Assembly: GCF_022627955.1 (NCBI RefSeq)
Contig: NZ_JABXGD010000001.1
Span: forward strand, 434,001-498,000
Reading direction: 5' to 3'
Length of the DNA: 64,000 nt
Source of the DNA: Microbacterium sp. C5A9
Lineage (GTDB): Bacteria > Actinomycetota > Actinomycetes > Actinomycetales > Microbacteriaceae
Shown here: one piece after another, positions 33,235-41,261 of the stretch
Layout: the number at the start of each line of letters is the position of its first letter
How positions within the stretch are numbered: the stretch's first letter is position 1
The notes under the pieces: model-generated
The model's database searches: none
What the model was told of the DNA's origin: nothing
What the model saw: only the letters and a program-made list of their open reading frames with translations
Position numbers and translations under genes: made by a program

Positions 33235-34098
33235 ATGATCCGCCTCGACATCGATCTGCACGTCGAGCAGGTCGGACCCGACGACGACATCCCGACACGC
33301 TTCACGGTCAGGGCCGCGGGGAGCGAGGTGGTCGTCACCCTCGAAGAGAGCGCGGGCCTCGGCGGAATGAACCGCCATGACCTCGCGGCTCTCATCCCGC
33401 TGGCCGACGGGCTGGCACGGCGCGGCATCCGTGTGCGGGTGGACGGGCCGAAAGGCACCCTCGTGCACCTCGGCGATGTGAAGAGCGGACCCGTCGGGCG
33501 GGTGATCGCCGGTTCCCCGCACATCCGGCTCGGGCACCTCGCCACTCTCCTGTCCGAGATGCAGCACGGAGAGCGGCGAGGCGGCTTCCGTCTCCCCGCG
33601 CCTCCGCCGACCCCGTTCCCCCTCGTGCCGACGCTCGCCAGGAGGGTCCGGCGACGCGTGACGACGACGCACTACATCCCCGGCTCCGGCCGCCCTCGGC
33701 TGATCTTCGCCGTGGGGTCGGGTGACTGGGATCGCAGCAAGCCGAGGGAGTTCGACCTCCTTCCCGGACGCACGGTGATCGGCTCCGGCCCCGACGCCGA
33801 TCTGCGCCTCGAGGGATTGGAGGCGCGTCACGCCGAGATCAGGCACAACGACGACGACGAGTACGTCCTCTACTCGTTCGCTCCCACCGGCGGAGGGCGG
33901 CCGAATCTGCCGCACAGCTCCGACGACGCGAGGATCCTGCGGACCGGCTCGCGCATCGAGATCGGGACCTGGCGACTCGCGTACTACCGGGAGGAGTTCG
34001 CGGATCACGGTCGTCCGTTCGGCGGGCGCCAGGGCGGCGAGTACGAGTTCCAGAAGCAGCAGCCGATCCGGCCGTACGGATCCGGCGAGCTCGGATGA
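33235..34098 (+). CDS. FHA domain-containing protein
   Basis: A 287-residue cytosolic protein. The C-terminal half has a forkhead-associated domain from about residue 160: REFDLLPGRTVIGSGPDADLRL (Gly178-Arg179 being the conserved pair), then EARHAEIRHNDDDEYVLYSF and a final strand GSRIEIGTWRLAYYREEF. FHA domains bind phosphothreonine peptides; here the usual Ser of the Ser-x-x-His motif is replaced by Ala in EARHAE, so phosphopeptide binding may be altered. Residues 1-110 form a beta-rich domain of unknown type with a basic, Pro-rich linker. No kinase gene is nearby. Confidence 0.82.
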   Translation: MIRLDIDLHVEQVGPDDDIPTRFTVRAAGSEVVVTLEESAGLGGMNRHDLAALIPLADGLARRGIRVRVDGPKGTLVHLGDVKSGPVGRVIAGSPHIRLGHLATLLSEMQHGERRGGFRLPAPPPTPFPLVPTLARRVRRRVTTTHYIPGSGRPRLIFAVGSGDWDRSKPREFDLLPGRTVIGSGPDADLRLEGLEARHAEIRHNDDDEYVLYSFAPTGGGRPNLPHSSDDARILRTGSRIEIGTWRLAYYREEFADHGRPFGGRQGGEYEFQKQQPIRPYGSGELG

Positions 34099-34129
34099 CG
34101 GGTTCGCCGCCGAGACATCAGACTGCTCC

Positions 34130-34170
34130 ACGAAAGCCCCGGAGGGCGTGAGTCACTCCGGGGCTTTCGT
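34130..34170. terminator. Terminator after the FHA gene
   Basis: A perfect 15-bp stem (34130-34144 with 34156-34170) around an 11-base loop, ending in GCTTTCGT. Confidence 0.82.
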
Positions 34171-34230
34171 CGTCCCGCGACGGAGCGGGCAGGATGGACC
34201 CTGTACGTGGAGATCGGTCGAGGGGGCGCC

Positions 34231-34614
34231 GTGGATGACGAGGACCGCAGTGCGCTCCGCCGAGGGCTCCGCAGCGCACTGATCTTCTACGTGTGCCTGC
34301 TGCCGCTCGGTGCGGTCGGCGCGGTGTACTTCCTCGTCGCCGGGAGTGTGACCGTGTCTTCGCACGATGAGCTCCGCGAGGCGACGTTCGGGTGGCCGTT
34401 CGGCTGGGTCACGCAGGACCTGTCGCGGTATCAGCCGGTCGCCTACCCCGCGACGATCGAGTTCGAATATCAGCGGGCATGGCACGATCCGATCGAGACC
34501 TCGTACGACCTGTGGCTCTTCGCTGCGGACAGCGCGATCGTCGCAGCCGTCCCGACGGTCATGCTGCTCATCGGCCTCGGGATGCTCCGGGCGAGGCGTG
34601 CGCTCCGCGAGTAG
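34231..34614 (+). CDS. Small membrane protein of unknown function
   Basis: A 127-residue protein with two predicted membrane helices, ALIFYVCLLPLGAVGAVYFLV near residues 17-37 and SAIVAAVPTVMLLIGLGML near 100-118, enclosing an extracytoplasmic loop of about 60 residues rich in aromatic residues. GTG 34231 is preferred over GTG 34207 because GAGGGGG lies before it. I recognise no family. It converges on the next lipoprotein gene, 13 bp away. Confidence 0.62.
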   Translation: MDDEDRSALRRGLRSALIFYVCLLPLGAVGAVYFLVAGSVTVSSHDELREATFGWPFGWVTQDLSRYQPVAYPATIEFEYQRAWHDPIETSYDLWLFAADSAIVAAVPTVMLLIGLGMLRARRALRE

Positions 34615-34627
34615 TCCGAGCGCCCGG

Positions 34628-35047
34628 TCAGGGGCGGATCCGGAGGTCCGCGTACGGATAGTGGCAGTCCGCGACGCTCTCGCAGTCGCGGTCGGGAACG
34701 AGCATGAGCATCGCCGTTCCCGTGAGGTGCGGCGGCAGATCGACCGAGACCGTGGTGGATCCGATCTCGAGCCGCGCCCCGGTGCTCGTGTCGCCGTCGG
34801 CGGTGCGGACGATCACCTCACCGGCCACGTGCTCGTCGACGTCGCAGCCCGCGGGTGTGATCGACACCGACACCGTCTGGCCCGCGTGCGGCAGAGGATC
34901 ATCGGTCGTCAGCATCATCGCGATCCCCTCGCAGGCCTCCGGAGCGGCAGAAGGGACGGCCTCGGGGGGAGTACAGCCCGACAGCCCTCCTCCGAGCGCC
35001 ACTGCCGCGAGCACTGCTCCGATCGAGTACCGCGTCGAACTCTTCAT
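34628..35047 (-). CDS. Putative lipoprotein of unknown function
   Basis: A 139-residue predicted lipoprotein with signal peptide and lipobox LSGC (Cys25). The mature region is predicted beta-rich and Ig-like (GQTVSVSITPAGC, GEVIVRTADGD, TVSVDLPPHLTGTAMLML) with further Cys residues that could pair. No functional motif is recognised. It lies just downstream, on the same strand, of the gluconokinase gene (51 bp apart). Confidence 0.68.
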   Translation of the reverse strand: MKSSTRYSIGAVLAAVALGGGLSGCTPPEAVPSAAPEACEGIAMMLTTDDPLPHAGQTVSVSITPAGCDVDEHVAGEVIVRTADGDTSTGARLEIGSTTVSVDLPPHLTGTAMLMLVPDRDCESVADCHYPYADLRIRP

Positions 35048-35097
35048 ACCCTCCAGTGTCGGGGGTTCCGCGATCGTCTCAGCAGTGCGTGATCGTC

Positions 35098-35616
35098 TCA
35101 GTACTCGGAGTGCAGTCGCAGACGCGAGGCGATCTGCGCCGCCTGCTCCTGAGGGGAGAGGGCGATGTCGATCTCGATCGCCCTCTCGTCGTGTCCCAGC
35201 GGCTCGAGCGTGGCGAACTGCGAATCGAGCAGTGTGGCGGGCATGAAGTGCCCCTGTCGGCGAAGCATCCGATCGAGGATCAGCTCGCGCTCGCCGGTGA
35301 AGTGCACGAACGTGACCGCGTCGCGCCGCAGCACATCACGGTAGCTGCGCTTGAGCGCCGAGCAGGTCACGATGCCGGGCTCACCGGCGGCGATGCGCTC
35401 GTCGATCCATTCCGCGATGCGGTCGAGCCAGGGCCAGCGGTCGTCGTCGTTCAGTGCGTGTCCCGCCGCCATCTTGGCGACGTTCGCTTCGGGGTGCAGG
35501 TCGTCGCCCTCTTCGAAGCTCCAGCCCAGCCGGCCGGCGAGCATGGCTGCGACGGTGGACTTGCCGGTGCTGGCGACGCCCATGAAGACGAGAACCGGTG
35601 CAGTGGTGGTCATCAT
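35098..35616 (-). CDS. gntK: Gluconokinase
   Basis: Phosphorylates gluconate to 6-phosphogluconate with ATP, feeding the pentose phosphate pathway. The 172-residue protein has the GntK P-loop GVASTGKST (residues 13-21), the EEGDDLHP motif, MAAGHALNDDDRWPWL, CSALKRSYRDVLR and the HFTGERELILDRMLRRQGHFM lid, all close to the family. Two adjacent ATG codons start the frame; the first is used here. The permease gene ends eight bases upstream, so the two are one operon. Confidence 0.95.
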   Translation of the reverse strand: MMTTTAPVLVFMGVASTGKSTVAAMLAGRLGWSFEEGDDLHPEANVAKMAAGHALNDDDRWPWLDRIAEWIDERIAAGEPGIVTCSALKRSYRDVLRRDAVTFVHFTGERELILDRMLRRQGHFMPATLLDSQFATLEPLGHDERAIEIDIALSPQEQAAQIASRLRLHSEY

Positions 35617-35623
35617 GAGGGCC

Positions 35624-37033
35624 TCACACGAAGATGCTCAGGACGAGGACGCCGGCGAGACCGGTGACCGAGATCAGACATTCGAGCACGGTCCAGGACT
35701 TGAGGGTCTGCGGGATGCTCAGGCCGAAGTATTCCTTGATGAGCCAGAACCCGGCGTCGTTGACGTGCGAGAGGAAGACCGAGCCCGAGCCGATCGCGAG
35801 CACGAGCAGCGCGACCATGGGGGAGTCGAGTGTCTCGGTGAGGGGCTGGAGGATGCCTGCCGCGGTGATCGTCGCCACGGTCGCCGAACCCGTCGCGATG
35901 CGGATCACGACGGCGACGAGCCACGCGAGCACGAGCACGGAGACGGAGGATCCCGACACGAACTCGGCGATCACGCCGCCGATGCCGGTGTCGACGAGCA
36001 CCTGCTTGAAGCCGCCACCGGCTCCCACGATCAGAAGGATGCCGGCGATCGGACCGAGCGACGAGCCGACGATCTCATTGATGCGCGTGCGGTCGAACCC
36101 TGCGCCGCGGCCGAGGATGAAGAATCCGGCGAGCACGGCGATGAGCAGCGCGATGACGGGGGTGCCGAGGAAGTCGAGGGTGAGCTTCCAGGGTGCATCC
36201 GATCCGGCGGCCGAGATGTCGGCGACCGCCTTGGCGAGCATCAGGAACACGGGCAGCAGGATGCTGATGAGGGTCGCGAGGAACGACGGCCGGCGCTTCT
36301 GCACCTCTCCCTCGTCCTCTTCGGTCACGAAGAGCTCGGGAACGGGCACGTCGACCCAGCGGGCGGCGAAGCGGGCGAACAGCGGCCCCGAGATGATGAC
36401 GGCGGGGATCGCGACGATGACGCCGAAGGCGAGCGTGAGACCGAGGTTCGCGCCGAGCGCGTCGATCGCGGCGAGCGGGCCGGGGTGCGGGGGCACGAGT
36501 CCGTGCATCGCGGAGAGTCCGGCGAGGGTGGGGATCGCGATGCGCATCAGCGGCTGTCCCGAGCGACGCGCCACGAGGATGATCACAGGCACGAGGAGCA
36601 CGAGGCCGACCTCGAAGAACATGGGGAGGCCGATGACGGCGCCGATGAGGCCCATCACCCAGGGCAGCGACCGGGCGCTCGCCCGGCTCACGAGGGTGTC
36701 GACGATGCGGTCGGCTCCGCCCGAGTCGGCGAGGAGCTTGCCGTAGATCGCGCCGAGCGCGATCAGGATGCCGACGCCTCCCATGGTCGATCCGAACCCG
36801 GCGGAGAAGCTGGTGACCGAGGCCGCGATGTCCATGCCGGCGATCGCGCCGGTCGCGAGGGCGCCGATCGTGAGCGACAGGAACGGATGCAGCTTGACCC
36901 AGGTGATGAGGACGATGATGACCGCGATGCCGATGACGGCGGCGGCGATGAGCTGGCCGGCGGGGCGATCGACGGCGGGGGTGTCGCCGACTGCCGTCAC
37001 GAGAGCGGACGCGGCGGGGGTGAAGAGTGCCAT
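35624..37033 (-). CDS. gntP: Gluconate permease, GntP family
   Basis: A proton-coupled gluconate importer, 469 residues, with about 13 hydrophobic segments. GntP-family features include GSTMGGVGILIALGAIYGKLL near residue 75, the LVPPHPGPLAAIDALGANLG loop, and the C-terminal SHVNDAGFWLIKEYFGLS and TLKSWTVLECLISVTGLAGVL. ATG 37033 follows AAGGAAGC. A GntR-type operator at 37065-37079 lies within 50 bp upstream, overlapping its likely promoter. Confidence 0.95.
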   Translation of the reverse strand: MALFTPAASALVTAVGDTPAVDRPAGQLIAAAVIGIAVIIVLITWVKLHPFLSLTIGALATGAIAGMDIAASVTSFSAGFGSTMGGVGILIALGAIYGKLLADSGGADRIVDTLVSRASARSLPWVMGLIGAVIGLPMFFEVGLVLLVPVIILVARRSGQPLMRIAIPTLAGLSAMHGLVPPHPGPLAAIDALGANLGLTLAFGVIVAIPAVIISGPLFARFAARWVDVPVPELFVTEEDEGEVQKRRPSFLATLISILLPVFLMLAKAVADISAAGSDAPWKLTLDFLGTPVIALLIAVLAGFFILGRGAGFDRTRINEIVGSSLGPIAGILLIVGAGGGFKQVLVDTGIGGVIAEFVSGSSVSVLVLAWLVAVVIRIATGSATVATITAAGILQPLTETLDSPMVALLVLAIGSGSVFLSHVNDAGFWLIKEYFGLSIPQTLKSWTVLECLISVTGLAGVLVLSIFV

Positions 37034-37064
37034 GAGCTTCCTTGATCCAGGCGGTGGTTCTGCC

Positions 37065-37079
37065 TTATGTCGTACATAA
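37065..37079. promoter_or_regulatory. GntR/FadR-type operator between gntP and its regulator gene
   Basis: TTATGT-CGT-ACATAA is a perfect inverted repeat with a three-base centre, matching the GT-N3-AC core of FadR-subfamily operators. It overlaps AT-rich sequence suited to the gntP -10 region on the minus strand. Confidence 0.75.
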
Positions 37080-37169
37080 TAAGCACGCCACCCGACACAT
37101 GCGCAACATAACACTGTCGGAGACCTCTGAAACGCCACGACATCGCACGAGGGCGGGCATACTCGAGGT

Positions 37170-37877
37170 ATGAATGCCCCCACCGTCGCAGGCAGCGTGC
37201 ACGAGTCGCTCGTCGACGAGCTCGGCCGTGCGATCGTGGACGGTCGCCACGAGCCCGGCTCCCGCATGCTGACGGTCGAGCTGGCGCAGGAGCGCGGCGT
37301 CTCCCGCTCCGCGGCCCGTGAGGCCGTGCGGGTGCTGGAGTCCTTCGGGCTGGTGTGGGTGCGACGCAAGTCCGGTGTCGAGGTGCGCCCGCGCGCCGAC
37401 TGGAACGTCTACGCGCCCGAGGTGATCGCGTGGCGCCTGGCGGGACCGGGGCGGGATGAGCAGCTGCGCGAGCTCAGCCAGCTGCGATCGGTGATCGAGC
37501 CCCTCGCCGCGCATCTCGCTGCGGGCGCCGCGTCGTCCGAGCAGAAGGTCGAGCTCGTCTCGCTCGTCGTCGCGATGGGCGAGGAAGACCACGAGGCCGA
37601 TCGAGAGCGCTACCTGACCGCCGACGTGAGATTCCACCGGCTCCTGCTCGACGCATCGGGCAACGGCATGCTCGCGGCGCTCGGCGGCACGGTCGAAGCG
37701 GTGCTGCGCGGACGCACCGTGCACGACCTCATGCCCCACGTCGCGAACCAGAGTGCGGTGCAGTGGCATCGAGACGTGGCATTCGCCGTTGCCAGCGGGG
37801 ATGCGGGTGCGGCGGCCGCCGCCATGCGCAACATCGTCTCCGAGGCGGATGAAGCCATGCAGCGGGCGGCTTCATAG
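37170..37877 (+). CDS. GntR/FadR family regulator of gluconate use
   Basis: A 235-residue regulator with an N-terminal winged helix (about 8-75; LTVELAQERGVSRSAAREAVRVLESFGLV) and a C-terminal FCD ligand domain (about 95-225; SQLRSVIEPLAAHLAAGA, FHRLLLDASGNGML, WHRDVAFAVASGD with the metal-binding-type His residues). Divergent from gntP-gntK and facing a matching operator, it is probably their gluconate-responsive repressor. ATG 37170 follows CATACT (37158-37163) by six bases, suggesting a leaderless transcript. Confidence 0.88.
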   Translation: MNAPTVAGSVHESLVDELGRAIVDGRHEPGSRMLTVELAQERGVSRSAAREAVRVLESFGLVWVRRKSGVEVRPRADWNVYAPEVIAWRLAGPGRDEQLRELSQLRSVIEPLAAHLAAGAASSEQKVELVSLVVAMGEEDHEADRERYLTADVRFHRLLLDASGNGMLAALGGTVEAVLRGRTVHDLMPHVANQSAVQWHRDVAFAVASGDAGAAAAAMRNIVSEADEAMQRAAS

Positions 37878-37886
37878 ACTGGTGAG

Positions 37887-38387
37887 ATGCGAGCTCTCAC
37901 CGAAGCGGAGGTCCGCGCGTCCTTCGTGAACGCGGATGCCGACGAGCTGCGGATCATGGAGATGCCGCACGACTTCGTCCTGACCGACTGGGACTACCTC
38001 GACTTCTTCGCCTGGCGCGACCCGGGTGCGGGCCGCCGCGGGTACGTGCTGATCCAGCACGAGGGTCGCATCTCGGGGGTGGTGCTGCGCGCGAGCGACC
38101 CGGGCCGTGGCCGCTCGGGGATGTGCAACATCTGCCACACCATGCAGCCGGGCAACCAGGTGGCGCTGTTCGGCGCACGTCGCGTCGGTGAGGCCGGGGC
38201 GCGCGGCGACTCGGTGGGTACCTACATGTGCGCCGATCTCTCCTGCCACGAGAACGTCCGCCTCGCCCACCCTCTCGCCCCCAACGAGATCCGCTCGCCC
38301 GGCCAGGTCGATTTCCGCCTCGACGGCACCCGGCGGCGCATGGAGGCGTTCGTCGGGCGGGTGTGGGCGTCTGCAGATACCGACTAG
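37887..38387 (+). CDS. FBP-domain treble-clef zinc-finger protein
   Basis: A 166-residue protein of the family related to the C-terminal treble-clef zinc finger of the elongation-factor-G-binding protein FBP/FusB. Zinc ligands are the Cys pairs in GMCNICHTM and TYMCADLSCHENV, with KxxR-type basic residues between them. FusB-type proteins free EF-G from stalled ribosomes during fusidic acid exposure; actinobacterial stand-alone copies are of uncertain role. The start ATG is six bases after TAGACT (37875-37880), with a nine-base gap from the previous stop. Confidence 0.8.
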   Translation: MRALTEAEVRASFVNADADELRIMEMPHDFVLTDWDYLDFFAWRDPGAGRRGYVLIQHEGRISGVVLRASDPGRGRSGMCNICHTMQPGNQVALFGARRVGEAGARGDSVGTYMCADLSCHENVRLAHPLAPNEIRSPGQVDFRLDGTRRRMEAFVGRVWASADTD

Positions 38388-38423
38388 CCTGGGGGACTAC
38401 GCACTGCGCTCGAAGGAGAAGCC

Positions 38424-39221
38424 ATGAGTGATGTCATCCTGTTCCGTGTCGAGGAGGGGATGGCGCGACTCACGCTCAATCGTCCCGCGAGACTCAACGC
38501 CTTCAACGCCGAGCTCGCGCACGCGTGGCGCGACGTCACGCAGGAGGCGACGTCGCGGCCCGAGGTCAAGGCCATCCTGATCGACGCCGTCGGCCCCGCG
38601 TTCTGCGCCGGCGGCGACGTGATCGACATGTCGACCACCATGGGGTCGGGCGCCGACATCACGGCGCTCGCCGAGGTGATCAACGCCGGCATCCGCTCGC
38701 TCACGGAGTCGTCGGTGCCGGTGGTCGCTGCGGCGCACGGCACGACGGCAGGCGGCGGCCTGGGCATCCTGCTCAGCAGCGACTACGCCGTCGTCGGGTC
38801 TCGTTCGCGCCTGGGCAGTCTGTACGCGAACATCGGCCTCACGCCCGATCTGTCTGTTTCTGCACAGCTTGCGCGCGCCGTGGGCCAGCGTCGCGCTCTG
38901 CAGCTCGTGCTGCAGGACCGCCTGCTCACCGCCGACGAGGCCGTCGAGTGGGGGCTGGTGGCCGAATCGGTCTCCGGGTCGGATGCGGCAGACGAGGCCG
39001 ACGCCGTGCGTGCGCGGGCCGAGGAGGTCGCCCGGTTCTGGCTGGCGGGTGCCGCCGACGCCTACGGGCAGGCGAAGCGCCTCGTGCGTTCGCAGCCGGA
39101 GCGGACGTTCGTCGAGCAGCTCAGCGAAGAAGCGCGCTCGATCGGTGCGTCGCTGGAGACACCTGAGGCGCAGGCGCGCATCGCCGCGTTCGCGGCATCT
39201 GCGGCTCGCGCGGGGCGCTGA
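38424..39221 (+). CDS. Enoyl-CoA hydratase/isomerase family protein
   Basis: A crotonase-fold protein, 265 residues, expected to act on acyl-CoA thioesters. The RPARLNAFN start, FCAGGDVIDMST oxyanion-hole motif and AAAHGTTAGGGLGILLSSDYAV second motif are present. The position of the first catalytic Glu in hydratases is occupied by SLYANIGLTPD, more like the isomerase branch, so hydratase activity is not certain. ATG 38424 has a GAAGGAGAA ribosome site. It stands alone, without a beta-oxidation operon. Confidence 0.83.
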   Translation: MSDVILFRVEEGMARLTLNRPARLNAFNAELAHAWRDVTQEATSRPEVKAILIDAVGPAFCAGGDVIDMSTTMGSGADITALAEVINAGIRSLTESSVPVVAAAHGTTAGGGLGILLSSDYAVVGSRSRLGSLYANIGLTPDLSVSAQLARAVGQRRALQLVLQDRLLTADEAVEWGLVAESVSGSDAADEADAVRARAEEVARFWLAGAADAYGQAKRLVRSQPERTFVEQLSEEARSIGASLETPEAQARIAAFAASAARAGR

Positions 39222-39379
39222 CGCCGCAGACGCGGGCGAACCGTCCGGGGAGACTCCGTCTCCGGGTGAACCCGTGTCCCGGGGAGCGCGGCACGAGTGC
39301 ACAACGGGTGTGGACACGTCTGAATCGACGCGCTCGCATGCAAGGATGAAGCGCAACGCCGCTTCACGAGAGGAACGCG

Positions 39380-40348
39380 ATGTCCCAGCCGGAGATCGCC
39401 CAGCAGCCGAGTGCGCTGGGTGAGAAGAAGAACCTGTCCCTCCTGATCCGAGGGGCGATCTGGATCGCCATCGGAGCGCTCATCGCCGCTGCACTGGTCT
39501 GCGTCGTGTGGGTGCTCATCGGCGATCAGGACGGACTCATCGGCAGGGCGTTCCTGACGATCCTCCTGCTCGCCGCGTTCGCGGGGATCGCGATCCTCGA
39601 AGCGGGACTCGCGCCCAACCGTCCGGACTGGCTGTCTCTCGCGAGCATGGTGAGCTGGATCGTCGCGCTGCTCGTCGGCGCCGTCAAGATCTGGCTCCCC
39701 GAGGACTCCTTCTCCTTCACCGCGGGCGAGAGGTTCTTCCAGTTGCTGGTCGTCGTGGGCATCCTGCAGCTCGCGCTGCTGCATGTGCGTCTGTTCACTC
39801 CGGCCGCACAGCGCCACGTGACCACGTTCACGCGCATCATCTACATCGCGACGATCGTGTTCCTCGGCGGCCTCGTCGGGATGCTCGTGTTCTTCCTGAC
39901 GTTCCCGCACACGTTCGAGTACGGCGAGCTGTACTGGCGCATCGTCGTGGCGCTCACCATCCTCGCCGCCGTCGGCACGACCCTCATTCCGCTGCTCAAC
40001 GCCCTGTTCGCGCCGAAGAAGCACGCTCCGATCGCGCAGGTCGGTGCTCCGGTGGCGCAGGCCTGGCCCACCTACGCCGACGCGGTCACACCCTTGCCGG
40101 TGCTGCCCGACGGGTCGCCTGACTGGAACGCCTATTACACGGGTCGGCCGTCGGTGCCCCAGCCGCAGCATCAGGCGGCGCTGCCCGCACCGCCGGCGAC
40201 CCCGTTCCCGGTCGCACCGGATCCCGCAGCACAGACGACCGGGCAGCCCGCGCCGCCCGCGCCTCCTGCGCCTCAGGCGCCGCCGGCTCCGCCCGTGCCC
40301 CCGGCGTATATCGACTACCCGCCGGCTCCGCCGCGCCCTCCGCAGTGA
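39380..40348 (+). CDS. Membrane protein with proline-rich C-terminal tail
   Basis: A 322-residue protein with six predicted membrane helices in residues 17-220 (for example AIWIAIGALIAAALVCVVWV and IIYIATIVFLGGLVGMLVFF), then a cytosolic tail of about 85 residues made of Pro, Ala and Gln (PAPPAPPAPQAPPAPPVPP) and ending in Tyr-Pro repeats. No known family function is recognised. GAGAGGAA precedes the ATG. Its stop overlaps the GTG of the inositol-monophosphatase-like gene by four bases, so the two are translationally coupled. Confidence 0.75.
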   Translation: MSQPEIAQQPSALGEKKNLSLLIRGAIWIAIGALIAAALVCVVWVLIGDQDGLIGRAFLTILLLAAFAGIAILEAGLAPNRPDWLSLASMVSWIVALLVGAVKIWLPEDSFSFTAGERFFQLLVVVGILQLALLHVRLFTPAAQRHVTTFTRIIYIATIVFLGGLVGMLVFFLTFPHTFEYGELYWRIVVALTILAAVGTTLIPLLNALFAPKKHAPIAQVGAPVAQAWPTYADAVTPLPVLPDGSPDWNAYYTGRPSVPQPQHQAALPAPPATPFPVAPDPAAQTTGQPAPPAPPAPQAPPAPPVPPAYIDYPPAPPRPPQ

Positions 40349-41139
40349 GCATCGTCGCGGATCTGGTCGAGCTCGCCGCCGCCGTAGCGCGCGAGGCCGG
40401 CGATCTGGCCAGAATGAGACGTGAAGAGGGCGTGCACCTCGCGGCCACGAAATCGACCCTCGCCGACATCGTGACGGATGCCGACCGCGAGGTCGAGGAA
40501 CTCATCCGCGCGCGCCTTCGCGAAGCGAGGCCCGGAGACGGGTTCCTCGGCGAGGAGTCCGCCGCCGATCCGGGTTCCACCGGCATCACCTGGGTCGTCG
40601 ATCCCATCGACGGCACCGTCAACTACGCCTACGGCATTCCCGCCTACGCGGTGAGCATCGCCGCGGTCGAGGGCATCGCCGATCCCGATCAGTGGCAGGC
40701 GCTCGCCGGGGCCGTGTACGCCCCGGCATCCGGAGAGCTGTTCACCGCGGGCAGGGGAGCAGGCGCCTGGCTCGACGATCGCCGTCTGGCTGTCACCGTC
40801 GACACTCCTGCCGGAGCACTGCTGGCGACGGGCTTCGGCTACGACCCCGCCACTCACGACGGCGACCTCGCCACGGTCCGCAGCATCATGCCGATCGCAC
40901 GCGACCTGCGCCGGGCGGGAGCCGCCGCTCTCGACCTCGCCTATGTGGCGGCAGGACGACTCGACGGATACTTCGAGCGCGGGCTCAAGCCCTGGGACTT
41001 CGCAGCGGGCTCACTGCTCGTGAGCGAGGCGGGAGGACGTGTGACGAGGCTCGATACGGAGTCGCTGAGACCCATGCTCGTCTCCGGTGGAATCGAGGTC
41101 CATGCGCGGCTTCTCGATATTCTGGGAGATGAAACGTGA
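40345..41139 (+). CDS. Inositol monophosphatase family protein
   Basis: A Mg-dependent phosphatase, 264 residues. Metal-site motifs are GEESA near residue 71, WVVDPIDGTVNYAYGIP near 83 and LKPWDFAAGSLLVSEAGG near 210. Substrates of this family include inositol-1-phosphate, histidinol phosphate, and sugar or PAP phosphates; nothing here decides between them. The GTG start lies in a GTGA overlap with the preceding gene. About 120 bases separate it from the M23 peptidase gene. Confidence 0.87.
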   Translation: MSIVADLVELAAAVAREAGDLARMRREEGVHLAATKSTLADIVTDADREVEELIRARLREARPGDGFLGEESAADPGSTGITWVVDPIDGTVNYAYGIPAYAVSIAAVEGIADPDQWQALAGAVYAPASGELFTAGRGAGAWLDDRRLAVTVDTPAGALLATGFGYDPATHDGDLATVRSIMPIARDLRRAGAAALDLAYVAAGRLDGYFERGLKPWDFAAGSLLVSEAGGRVTRLDTESLRPMLVSGGIEVHARLLDILGDET

Positions 41140-41261
41140 GCAATTCATGGCATTCCCAGGTCTATCAGGCTAGGGTTTATCCGATCGTTACTTTCACCGG
41201 CCCGAATCGATGAGAGTTACAAGCGCCCCCGAGCTTGACGTTTAACCCGAGAGAATCTGTT
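41140..41261 (+). promoter_or_regulatory. Leader region of the M23 peptidase gene
   Basis: A relatively AT-rich 122-base spacer. TAGGGT (41171-41176) is a possible -10 but has no good -35 partner. Actinobacterial cell-wall hydrolases are often controlled by c-di-AMP (ydaO) riboswitches; I could not match that consensus here. Confidence 0.3.

Noticed and set aside
41140..41261. c-di-AMP (ydaO) riboswitch before the M23 peptidase
   Set aside because: The location is typical for actinobacterial wall hydrolases, but the conserved GGGGAA/GGGUGAA-type blocks could not be found.
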